DNA of 26,111 nt from NCBI GenBank assembly GCA_964417785.1, contig CAYQJO010000036.1, positions 1-26,111 on the forward strand. The letters are read 5' to 3'. Below are positions 8,890 through 16,456 of the stretch, one piece after another. Numbering within the stretch: position 1 is the first letter of the stretch; every line of letters begins with the position of its first letter. Source of the stretch: DAOTUL01 sp034437435 (GTDB lineage: Bacteria > Chloroflexota > Anaerolineae > Aggregatilineales > Phototrophicaceae). The position numbers and the translations under genes are program-made. Under the pieces are notes generated by a model, which was given only the letters and a program-made list of their open reading frames with translations, was not told where the DNA came from and searched no databases.

Positions 8890-10307
8890 ACACCCGCCAT
8901 CCGGATCACCCGCCCGACTGTGCGGATCATGATGTTGAAATCCAGCGCCAGCGATTGGTGCCGGATGTAATATAGATCGTATTCCAGCTTCATCTCGGCG
9001 TCCTCGTCGTTGGAGCCGTAATGATACTGTACCTGCGCCCACCCGGTCAGCCCCGGACGCACCACCAACCGCGTCCGGTAGAAAGGGATTTTCGCGGTCA
9101 GCCGGTCGATATGTTCTGGACGTTCCGGACGTGGACCGACAATGCTCATCTGACCATACAGCACATTGAACAACTGCGGAAGTTCGTCAATGCGCGTCTT
9201 GCGGAAAAATCGGCCCACCCGCGTCACACGCGGATCGCCTTCCTCGCTGAACACCGCACCGGTCAGGCCTTCGGCGTCTTTTACCATCGTGCGGAACTTA
9301 ATCATGCGGAAAATGCGCCCGTTACGCCCGGTCCGGGACTGCATATAGAAGATGCTGCCAGGCGAGTCCAACCGGATCAAAAGCGCCAGAAACGGCAGCG
9401 CCAGCAGCAGAAACGCCAGTCCCACCACCGCGAAAACCACATCCACAATCCGTTGCAGTATCAGATACGGGTTGAAAATCGACTGCCCGGTGATCGGCAG
9501 CACCATCGCCCAGTTGTTGCGCACATAGAGAACGGGAACACGTCCGGTGATGCGCTCATACAGCAGCGGCATTGGCACCAGCACCACGCCTTGCTCATAA
9601 GCGTCCATCACACCGCGAAAGATGTCACCGTCCATATCGGGTAACGACGTAATCACCAGTTCGCTGATACGATCCCGCCAGACATAGTTGAGTAGATCAC
9701 GCCCGCTGCCGACCACCGGCACACCGGCAATAACGGTCCCGATGTCGTCAACATTGCTGATAATGCCGCGAATTTCGTAGGTTCCCTGGCCGTACTCATG
9801 GATGGCCTCGATCATCTTGGCCGCCGAGTCATTCGCGCCGATGATTAAAATACAGCGGGCCGACGCCGCCCATCCGACCAGTGCCGGGTTCAACATGCGC
9901 CAGAGGACAATCAAGAGGAAAGACGAAATACCGTAGTAGAAGATGAACAAACGGGGAAGCGCCGCACGCGGGGAGAAGAAGAACACGATGAAGTACACCA
10001 CCAGCATTTGCAGCGTGATCGCCACAAGATGCTGCATGGATCGCCACCGATCGGCAGCAACGGGTAGTTCGTAGAAGTCGTTAGCGCTTGCCAGCAGCAG
10101 CCACAACACCGCCAGCACAAAAAACCAGTAGCTCTGCGGCAGCACAAATTCCAGGGTGAATGGTTCATCCGCAACCACGGCCCAGATGCGCAGCGAAATC
10201 AACACTGATGCAACAACCGCCAGTGCATCACCGAACATAAGCAGCAAACGCCGCTCAGAAATGCGCAGTTGCACCCGCCGTCGCCGAGGAGACGGTGAAA
10301 AAAGCAT
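8886..10307 (-). CDS. Undecaprenyl/polyprenyl-phosphate sugar-1-phosphate transferase (WcaJ/WbaP type)
   Basis: The 473-residue enzyme starts glycan assembly by moving a sugar-1-phosphate from a nucleotide sugar to a polyprenyl phosphate. It has four or five N-terminal membrane helices (about 20-145), a Rossmann-like CoA-binding-type middle domain (RCILIIGANDSAAKMIEAI, about 151-169), a re-entrant or membrane helix (about 286-312), and the bacterial sugar-transferase domain with KFRTM (337-341), DELPQLFNVL (374-383, including the catalytic Asp-Glu pair) and GPRPERP (391-397). The length fits the family. The ATG at 10307 is chosen because AGGGG precedes it and it begins 8 bases after the upstream stop; an ATG at 10382 only extends into that gene. 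It is the committed step for the surrounding glycan genes. Confidence 0.93.
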   Translation of the reverse strand: MLFSPSPRRRRVQLRISERRLLLMFGDALAVVASVLISLRIWAVVADEPFTLEFVLPQSYWFFVLAVLWLLLASANDFYELPVAADRWRSMQHLVAITLQMLVVYFIVFFFSPRAALPRLFIFYYGISSFLLIVLWRMLNPALVGWAASARCILIIGANDSAAKMIEAIHEYGQGTYEIRGIISNVDDIGTVIAGVPVVGSGRDLLNYVWRDRISELVITSLPDMDGDIFRGVMDAYEQGVVLVPMPLLYERITGRVPVLYVRNNWAMVLPITGQSIFNPYLILQRIVDVVFAVVGLAFLLLALPFLALLIRLDSPGSIFYMQSRTGRNGRIFRMIKFRTMVKDAEGLTGAVFSEEGDPRVTRVGRFFRKTRIDELPQLFNVLYGQMSIVGPRPERPEHIDRLTAKIPFYRTRLVVRPGLTGWAQVQYHYGSNDEDAEMKLEYDLYYIRHQSLALDFNIMIRTVGRVIRMAGV

Positions 10308-10315
10308 GGCAGCCC

Positions 10316-11959
10316 CTATGGCATATAGAAATACACTTGCACATCCCCAAACGTGTGCATGGGACTCAAGGCATCCAGACACACCGTCTGCCCCAGTTGC
10401 CGTTCCTGTGGACCATACACTACATAGCGCACATTATAGCTACCGTCATAACTCAACGCACCGGTCAGCAAACCATCGCAGCGGTTGGGGTCGCGTTCGT
10501 TGAACCAATCTTCTACCTTGCGCTGCTTGGTCTGTGCCTGGACCGTCCACTGAGGATGCCCATAAACGACCGGCACGCCAACACGCGGTGGCACCCACAA
10601 AGACGTCACCGGTGCCGCCAGAATCACGTCTGAGGGCTGCACCCGGTCGCGCAACCAGGTAAAGGCGTTGATGTAATCCCGTTGCAGCATGACATCGCCA
10701 GTATCGTTGAAATCGCCGGCGGCGATGGCGTTGACTGGCAGAATCAGCACCAGGATATTGCTGGCCGCCAGCACTGGCATAATCGAAATCAAAAGGCGCA
10801 TGAACCAGCGTCGCGGGATGCGCCGGAACCAGAAATCCTCTATTGAGCGGATGGCGAAGTAGGTCAGCGGGATCATCATACCGAACAACAAACGTCGTTC
10901 ACCCAGGCCGGGGATGTAACCCAGCACAAACATGGCGACAAACCAGATCAGCATGAACCGGTCACCGTCGGACTCAAAGCGGCGTACAGCCCGATACAGT
11001 CCCGGTAGGGCAATTAAGAACGGCAGGCCCAGACCCATCACCAGTATCCAGGGCTGCGGGGAAGCAATCGTATTCTGCTGCTGCCAGACCTGTGCCATGA
11101 TCGGGTTGAACCGTCCAACCGCAAAGTAATAGGCGACCAGTGGGAGCGCCGGGATGCTGAACCACATGAACCACTGGACATGAGACATTAGAATCCTGCG
11201 ATTGGTATACCATGAAATCGCCAGGCAAGCCGCAAAAGCCAGTGTCAGCGGTATCAGCGCCAGTGGATAGATGAAGGCCAGCAGCAGACTCAGCAAGAAG
11301 ACGGTAACACCACCGTTGTTCAGCCCAGGCAGGCTGTTGAAGCCAGGACGAAGTACAACCACCATCACACTGGATAGAAGCGCCAAACTGGCGATGGTCA
11401 ATGGGAAATGAACATTGACCAGGCTGCTGAAGAAGGGAAATATCCCTGGCAGTACCAGATCGGGAAAGCCCGTTTCGCCAGTCAGTGGCAGCAAAAGCCA
11501 GCCAAATCCCGACCCGATGGCAGCAAACATGAAAAATGTGCGCCGGGTGCGTAATCGAATCCAGATACTGGCGGCAAACTGATAAAGGGTCATGTACATC
11601 AACATCGCCACACCGATCCGAGCGATATGGAATACGATGCTTTCGGGCAGAGTTGTCACACGGGCAATCAAACCCAACATAGCATAGAGTATACCGCTTA
11701 AGGTGCCGTCGTGGGGTTCGGGCGTGAAGAGGTCCTGGATCAACCAGTTCTCATCCCCTCCCTGGGCCATCAGCATCAGATCAACCGCCGACTCATTGGC
11801 GATGTGCAGCACACCCATAAACTGCCAGTCGTCCTCGGCAGCCCCAATACCCAGCGCCCAGACAAAGGGCATAAAGGCAACAACCACCAGTAAGCCACCG
11901 TAAATTATTACCCAACGCCACTCAGAAGGCGTTATATGGCCGGTATAGTCAGATCGCAT
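10316..11959 (-). CDS. Polytopic membrane protein, GT-C glycosyltransferase-like
   Basis: This product of 547 residues has about 12 hydrophobic helices and a short soluble C-terminal tail of about 100 residues. The first outer loop contains AEDDWQFMG (41-49), and FTPEPHDGT follows at about 78-86. The acidic pair in loop 1 is where GT-C enzymes hold their catalytic acid, but no family-defining motif beyond that is clear. A GTG at 11968 is possible, but the ATG at 11959 is better placed, with AAAGGTG 6 bases upstream; the GTG lies inside this ribosome site. It is 8 bases before the sugar-1-phosphate transferase, so the two form one operon. The role as a transferase or flippase-like glycan protein is inference from context. 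Confidence 0.65.
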   Translation of the reverse strand: MRSDYTGHITPSEWRWVIIYGGLLVVVAFMPFVWALGIGAAEDDWQFMGVLHIANESAVDLMLMAQGGDENWLIQDLFTPEPHDGTLSGILYAMLGLIARVTTLPESIVFHIARIGVAMLMYMTLYQFAASIWIRLRTRRTFFMFAAIGSGFGWLLLPLTGETGFPDLVLPGIFPFFSSLVNVHFPLTIASLALLSSVMVVVLRPGFNSLPGLNNGGVTVFLLSLLLAFIYPLALIPLTLAFAACLAISWYTNRRILMSHVQWFMWFSIPALPLVAYYFAVGRFNPIMAQVWQQQNTIASPQPWILVMGLGLPFLIALPGLYRAVRRFESDGDRFMLIWFVAMFVLGYIPGLGERRLLFGMMIPLTYFAIRSIEDFWFRRIPRRWFMRLLISIMPVLAASNILVLILPVNAIAAGDFNDTGDVMLQRDYINAFTWLRDRVQPSDVILAAPVTSLWVPPRVGVPVVYGHPQWTVQAQTKQRKVEDWFNERDPNRCDGLLTGALSYDGSYNVRYVVYGPQERQLGQTVCLDALSPMHTFGDVQVYFYMP

Positions 11960-11998
11960 TGGGTTCACCTTTAATTAGGCTTGTGACGCAATTTCGTC

Positions 11999-12004
11999 TA
12001 CAAT
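11999..12004 (+). promoter_or_regulatory. Possible -10 element for the zinc-ribbon/NTPase pair
   Basis: TACAAT lies 71 bases before the ATG at 12076, in the gap between two divergent genes. No convincing -35 hexamer stands at 16-18 bases upstream (the closest is TTAGGC), so the call is weak. Confidence 0.25.
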
Positions 12005-12014
12005 GTAAACATAT

Positions 12015-12028
12015 GGGGATTATTCCCC
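12015..12028 (+). other. Small hairpin in the leader of the zinc-ribbon gene
   Basis: GGGGA pairs with TCCCC over a TTAT loop and is followed by TTTATA. It lies about 50 bases before the ATG, just after the possible transcription start. It could act as an mRNA 5' stabiliser or weak attenuator; the stem is only five pairs. Confidence 0.3.
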
Positions 12029-12075
12029 TTTATAAACATAGCATATCTCTCGCAACCCAGGGAATTAACGTTGCC

Positions 12076-12774
12076 ATGCCTCAACCAGAAGCGTTATATC
12101 AACTTCAACAAATCGACCTCAAGATTCTGAGCCATCGGAAACGTCTGGGCGAGATTGCCAGCGCCCTTAAAGACCGGACTGACATTGTACAGGCGGAACA
12201 GGCAGTTGAAACAGCCCGGAAGGCCCTGGCTCCGGTTCGGACAAAATCCCGCGATCTTGAACTCGAAATCCAATCGAACACACAGAAGGCGAAAGCCGCC
12301 GAGGATCGTCTTTATAGTGGTAAGGTCAAAAGCCCCAAAGAGCTTCAGGACATGCAGCAGGAAATCGAGTCTCTGAAGCACCGTAAAGAACAACTTGAAG
12401 AGATTTTGCTGGAAACGATGATTGCGGTTGAAGAGGCCGAGAGTGCGCTAGAGGACAGCGAAACCACATTGAACACCATCACCGCAGCCTGGGAGTCTGA
12501 CCACCGCGATTTGCTGGCCGAGCAAAGCGATCTGGAACAGCAGATCGAAAACCTGCAACAGCAGCGTGAAAAGGCCCTGGCTCCCATCACCGAAGAAAGT
12601 CTGAAACGCTATAACAGCATGCGCAAGCAGAAAGCCAACCAGCCCATCTCACCCATGCGCCAGGGTAGTTGCAGCGTCTGTGGCATGGAGCAGACGATGG
12701 CGGTGCAGCAGGCCGTGCGCCGGGGTGAAACCACAACCTGTGAGAATTGCGGGCGGATTCTGGCTGACATATAG
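12076..12774 (+). CDS. DUF164-type C4 zinc-ribbon coiled-coil protein
   Basis: The 232-residue protein has a long antiparallel coiled coil (about 5-175) and a C-terminal zinc ribbon with C199-x2-C202 and C222-x2-C225. The central LYSGKVKSPKELQDMQQEIE stretch (79-98) is the hallmark of the DUF164 (zf-RING_7) family, a widespread but poorly understood group linked to nucleic acid or secretion roles in some bacteria. The open frame reaches back to 11959, but the added residues are not family-like; the ATG at 12076 gives a normal family N-terminus (MPQPEALYQLQQIDLKI). An ATG at 12013 remains an alternative. The next gene starts 9 bases after the stop, so the pair is probably one transcript. No enzymatic function is assigned. 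Confidence 0.85.
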   Translation: MPQPEALYQLQQIDLKILSHRKRLGEIASALKDRTDIVQAEQAVETARKALAPVRTKSRDLELEIQSNTQKAKAAEDRLYSGKVKSPKELQDMQQEIESLKHRKEQLEEILLETMIAVEEAESALEDSETTLNTITAAWESDHRDLLAEQSDLEQQIENLQQQREKALAPITEESLKRYNSMRKQKANQPISPMRQGSCSVCGMEQTMAVQQAVRRGETTTCENCGRILADI

Positions 12775-12783
12775 GGGGTTTAG

Positions 12784-15531
12784 ATGGCAGATATTAATCT
12801 CAATTTTGACGAAATCAACTTCATCAGCTTCGGGACTGGTCTGGCAGTTGGCTGGGGATCAGCCTACATCCTGTACCGGGCACGTCATCTTTTGGGCGCA
12901 GCCGGAGACACCGTATCGCAGCAGGCCAGCAGCGCCCAGGAGTACGCATCTCGCAGCGCCGATGCCCGCTATATCGGTGATCTGATCAAGTTCTGCGAGA
13001 AAGACCATCTGGCTGGCAAAGCGATCAGTCTCTCGAAACTGCTCATCGAACCGCGTTTCATCCCGGCACCAGAACTGGCTGCCCCACCGGAGGACGACAT
13101 TGTACGCAGTGTATTTCATGTCGTCCCGCGCATCGCCGATCAGCCCTATCTGCATGCCTCCTATAATGTCCCCAGCCTCTCGATAGACGATTTGGGCAAA
13201 GGTCACAACGCGATTGCACTGTTGGGCCTGCCGGGCAGCGGGCGGACAACGGCCCTGCATGCGATTGCACTCTGGGCGACCGGCGTTGTGCGCTTTGACC
13301 CACCGCCTGACAGAGTGCAGGAACGCCTGGAAGTCGAAGAGGCGGCTATCGACAATGACGAAGAACGCGCCAACCGCATTCGAGACCGCATGCAAATCGA
13401 GGAAATGGCGATGGAGAGCATTGCCGCTTCCCAGGGCGATGCGGCACAAATTGCCACTCGCGGACGATCTTTCAAGCATATGACGCCGATTTACGCACAC
13501 TTCGCCAATGTGCGCCCGACTCAACGCGAGTTCGGCAGCCGTGTAGACCCGGCGGAGCCATTAGTGCGAGCCATTCAACAGCATGTTGGCAGGATCACCG
13601 CCAAAACCATCGCCCACAGCTTCTACCAACGCCTACGCGATGGCAATGTGCTGCTGCTGTTGGACGGCTTCGATGACATGCCCATCGCTGAACAACGCAG
13701 CAAGCTCGACTGGTTACAGGCGTTCCTGTCCGAATACGACAACAACATCACCATTGTCACCGGACCGGCAACCGGCTACGGCGATCTGGTCAAGACGGGA
13801 TTGGCCCCGGTGTTCTTGCGTCCCTGGAACGATACCGACCTCAACAACGCGGCTGACCGTTGGGCGGAGAACTGGGCGCAGATCACCCGCAGCCGCCGCA
13901 AGGTCGAGTTCGATGAGCGCACCGTCAACTACGTGCGATCACGTAACCGGGCGCTCACCCCATTTGAATACACCCTCAAACTGTGGAAGACCTACGACCT
14001 GGAGGATACATCCACTCTTCAGGAGCAGTTTGAAGACTTGCTGGAACGCTTTGCGCAGGTCAGCAATCGGGATGCATTGACTCAGGCTGCTGTACTTCAG
14101 TTAGACAACGGCTATATCACGGCGAAGCAGCTAGAGGATACGATGCTGGGACGCCCAACGGTGGACGAAAATGATACTGAACTGGATGACGTACCGGAGG
14201 AACTGCCCGATGTCGATGATGAAATCGACGACGAATTATCTGACGACATAGCCTTTGATTCTTCGGAAGACGCGGAAGCAGCAAAAGTTGAAAAGCCCAA
14301 ACCGCAAAAAGAACCGAAAGAGAAAGTTGGCAAGGAATATCGCAAGCTGATCGACCAGTTGGCCCAGGCCGAGCTGCTGGTTCGCTACCGGGGTGGGCGC
14401 TACCAGTTCCGGCATCCGTTGATCGCGGCCTACATCGCCAGTCTGTCTTTGCAGCAGGCCGATTCTGAGACCCTGATGGACCGCGCCGTGAAACCCGCCT
14501 GGGAACACGCGCTGGCTTACGCCAATCTGCACACTTCGATGGAAGAAATCGTCCAGGCCCGCCTGGATGCCCCACCGGACGCACTGCACAATCATGTCAT
14601 TCAGACGGCCCGCTGGTTGGCCTATGCGCCAGCCGATGCCGCCTGGCGCAAGGGACTGCTGGTGAAACTGGGCAATATGCTGGTGGCACGCGACCAATAC
14701 TCGCTGGTACGCGAGCGGGTCGCCGCCGCACTGGTCGGCACCCATGACAGACAGGCGCAGGTTTTCCTGCGTAAATCTCTTAACCATGCGTATCCAGAGG
14801 TCCGTCGCCTCTCGTGCCTCGTCGCCGGTGCCATGCGCATTGAAGATCACATCCAGACCCTTGCCAACCGTCTCGGCGATGAAGACCCGGATGTGGCGCT
14901 GGCGGCAGGTCTGGCACTGGGTGCCATCGGTACCGACAGCGCTTATGAGGAGATGGTCTACGTTTTGCAGGGTGGATCAGAAAGCCTGCGGCAGGCGGTA
15001 GCCGAAGCCTTCGCTGCCATCCCCAATGTGGGTTATGAGGTCCTGTTCGACGCGGCCAATCACGAAGATTATATGATCCGGCGGGCCGCCGTTTTCGGAC
15101 TGCGGCGTATCAACACACCCTGGGCCTTAATCGCAATCTACCGCCGCTCAATCGAAGATGAGCAGTGGTATGTGCGGACCGCCGCCGAACAGGCCCTTGA
15201 GACCATCAAGTTCGGTGATACGGGCAATCTGGTCCAGCGCTATCCAGCAGTTGAGTCTATCCCCTGGATGCGGGAATGGCTGAACGATCTGGGCGATGAA
15301 GCCGGTGCAGCGGTCGAAGCGGACATGCTGTTGAGCAAAGCCCTGGAAGAAGGCGACAGCATGGTCCAGATGTTGGCAGCAGCCAACATGGGGCAGTTGG
15401 GATTGGTGCAACACCTCAGCTTGCTCTATCTGGCGCTGCGTCATCGCAGCGAAGCAGTGCGCGACGCGGCCATGCGGGCCATCGGTGATCTTCAAGCACA
15501 GACCGGGCAAAACTTACCAGCACCAACATAA
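12784..15531 (+). CDS. Membrane-anchored NACHT/STAND-like NTPase with HEAT repeats
   Basis: This 915-residue protein starts with a short hydrophobic segment (about 13-32) that could anchor it, then a linker and a P-loop NTPase. Walker A is GLPGSGRT (148-155). Walker B is VLLLLDGFDDMP (289-300), of the NACHT type with paired acidic residues. A charged helical insert lies between them (about 175-215). After the NTPase comes an acidic then basic low-complexity linker (about 459-517), then a winged-helix-like piece ending in YQFRHPLIAAYIAS (540-553), like the conserved FxHxxxxEYhAA of NACHT proteins. From about 660 to 905 there are HEAT-like repeats (PEVRRLSCLVAGAM, DPDVALAAGLALGAIG, YMIRRAAVFGLRRI, EAVRDAAMRAIGDL). 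The layout matches signal-sensing STAND proteins: repeats bind a trigger and the NTPase oligomerises. The role in defence or regulation is inference. Confidence 0.78.
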   Translation: MADINLNFDEINFISFGTGLAVGWGSAYILYRARHLLGAAGDTVSQQASSAQEYASRSADARYIGDLIKFCEKDHLAGKAISLSKLLIEPRFIPAPELAAPPEDDIVRSVFHVVPRIADQPYLHASYNVPSLSIDDLGKGHNAIALLGLPGSGRTTALHAIALWATGVVRFDPPPDRVQERLEVEEAAIDNDEERANRIRDRMQIEEMAMESIAASQGDAAQIATRGRSFKHMTPIYAHFANVRPTQREFGSRVDPAEPLVRAIQQHVGRITAKTIAHSFYQRLRDGNVLLLLDGFDDMPIAEQRSKLDWLQAFLSEYDNNITIVTGPATGYGDLVKTGLAPVFLRPWNDTDLNNAADRWAENWAQITRSRRKVEFDERTVNYVRSRNRALTPFEYTLKLWKTYDLEDTSTLQEQFEDLLERFAQVSNRDALTQAAVLQLDNGYITAKQLEDTMLGRPTVDENDTELDDVPEELPDVDDEIDDELSDDIAFDSSEDAEAAKVEKPKPQKEPKEKVGKEYRKLIDQLAQAELLVRYRGGRYQFRHPLIAAYIASLSLQQADSETLMDRAVKPAWEHALAYANLHTSMEEIVQARLDAPPDALHNHVIQTARWLAYAPADAAWRKGLLVKLGNMLVARDQYSLVRERVAAALVGTHDRQAQVFLRKSLNHAYPEVRRLSCLVAGAMRIEDHIQTLANRLGDEDPDVALAAGLALGAIGTDSAYEEMVYVLQGGSESLRQAVAEAFAAIPNVGYEVLFDAANHEDYMIRRAAVFGLRRINTPWALIAIYRRSIEDEQWYVRTAAEQALETIKFGDTGNLVQRYPAVESIPWMREWLNDLGDEAGAAVEADMLLSKALEEGDSMVQMLAAANMGQLGLVQHLSLLYLALRHRSEAVRDAAMRAIGDLQAQTGQNLPAPT

Positions 15532-15539
15532 ACAACAGA

Positions 15540-15566
15540 AAAGGGCGACCCGCGCGGTCGCCCTTT
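15540..15566. terminator. Bidirectional intrinsic terminator between convergent genes
   Basis: AAAGGGCGACC (15540-15550) pairs perfectly with GGTCGCCCTTT (15556-15566) over a 5-base loop. It lies 8 bases after the NTPase stop and 9 bases before the end of the convergent isomerase gene. The U-tract is better when read on the minus strand (TTCTGTTGTTT), so it probably serves both genes. Confidence 0.85.
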
Positions 15567-15575
15567 GATAATCGC

Positions 15576-16340
15576 TTATTCCAGGCCCATCGCCCGCAGA
15601 TTGTCGTAGCTGATTTTGAGGCTGTCGAAGGGGTCGCCGGGGGTGATGTCCTGCTCGACAGCATACCATTCCACATTGGCGTCCTTGCATGCCTGTAAGA
15701 TGGCCGGCCAGTTCAGATTACCTTCACCCACTTCGGCCATGACCTGTTCACGTCCACTAACGGCCATATCTTTCAGATGAACCACCGGCATGCGGTCCTT
15801 GACCTTCATGATCCAGGCTGCTGGATCGCCGCCGCCGGCCTGCACCCAGTAGGTGTCGATTTCCGCCTGAAGATAGCGCGGGTCGGTTTCATCATAGATA
15901 AGGTCGAGACCGGTACGATTGCCAAACCGCACAAACTCGAAATTGTGATTGTGATAGCTGAAAGTCAGATCAGCAGCAGCCAGCTTTTCACCGACTTCGG
16001 CAGCTTCCGCGGCGAAGCGCTTATAACCATCTTCATCGCCTTCGCGGTACTCAGCGGGCATGCTGCCGACAGCGACGTGCTGGCACTGCCACAGCTTATG
16101 TTGCGCGATAACGTCGTCAATGTCGCTTTGCAGCTTGTCCCAGCCGATATGGGTATTGCAAACGGTCAGGCCAAGATCGCTGACGATCTTCCAGACTTCA
16201 TCGTGGGGAATGGGGCCGATGGCCGAAACCTGGACCGCCGTGTAGCCAATTTCTTTGATCTTCTTCATGCTGGCGGCGAAGTCTTCGGCGGTCTTGGTAT
16301 GATCGCGGATAGTATAAAGTTGCGCAGCTAAAACAGGCAT
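15576..16340 (-). CDS. Sugar phosphate isomerase/epimerase (TIM barrel), second gene
   Basis: This 254-residue protein is a compact xylose-isomerase-like TIM barrel, shorter than and clearly different from the one at 1506. It shows the metal-site pattern YHNHNFEF (129-136), EIDTYWV with E160 and D162 (160-166), VVHLKDM (186-192) and YAVEQD (226-231), with E229 as the likely second metal ligand. The start has AGGGAAG 7 bases upstream. It stands alone between the terminator and clpB, without oxidoreductase partners, so its substrate cannot be inferred. It may be a myo-inositol or hexose epimerase-like enzyme; these are the best-known relatives by motif. Confidence 0.87.
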   Translation of the reverse strand: MPVLAAQLYTIRDHTKTAEDFAASMKKIKEIGYTAVQVSAIGPIPHDEVWKIVSDLGLTVCNTHIGWDKLQSDIDDVIAQHKLWQCQHVAVGSMPAEYREGDEDGYKRFAAEAAEVGEKLAAADLTFSYHNHNFEFVRFGNRTGLDLIYDETDPRYLQAEIDTYWVQAGGGDPAAWIMKVKDRMPVVHLKDMAVSGREQVMAEVGEGNLNWPAILQACKDANVEWYAVEQDITPGDPFDSLKISYDNLRAMGLE

Positions 16341-16409
16341 ATTGCACTTCCCTTATTGGATCGTTACAAGTATGCCCATTATAACGGTTCCCATGAAAAC
16401 CAGAAAGAC

Positions 16410-16456
16410 CGTAGGGGCGGGTCCGGGTTACCCGCCCACGTCTATTGGCCCCTACG
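16410..16456. repeat. Palindromic dispersed element at the 3' end of clpB, probably acting as its terminator
   Basis: CGTAGGGGC (16410-16418) pairs with GCCCCTACG (16448-16456), and GGGCGGGT (16415-16422) pairs with ACCCGCCC (16430-16437). Read on the minus strand, a continuous 13-base right arm faces a left arm split by CCAATAGACGT, then comes GTCTTTCTGGTTTT. The element contains the clpB stop codon and last alanine codon. It shares the core CACGTCTAT(T)GG with the element inside the glycosyltransferase gene near 20940, so a dispersed family is likely. It fills most of the gap between the isomerase start and clpB. Confidence 0.6.

Noticed and set aside
10308..10382. An N-terminal extension of the sugar-1-phosphate transferase
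   Set aside because: It overlaps the end of the upstream gene, while the ATG at 10307 has its own ribosome site 8 bases after that gene's stop.
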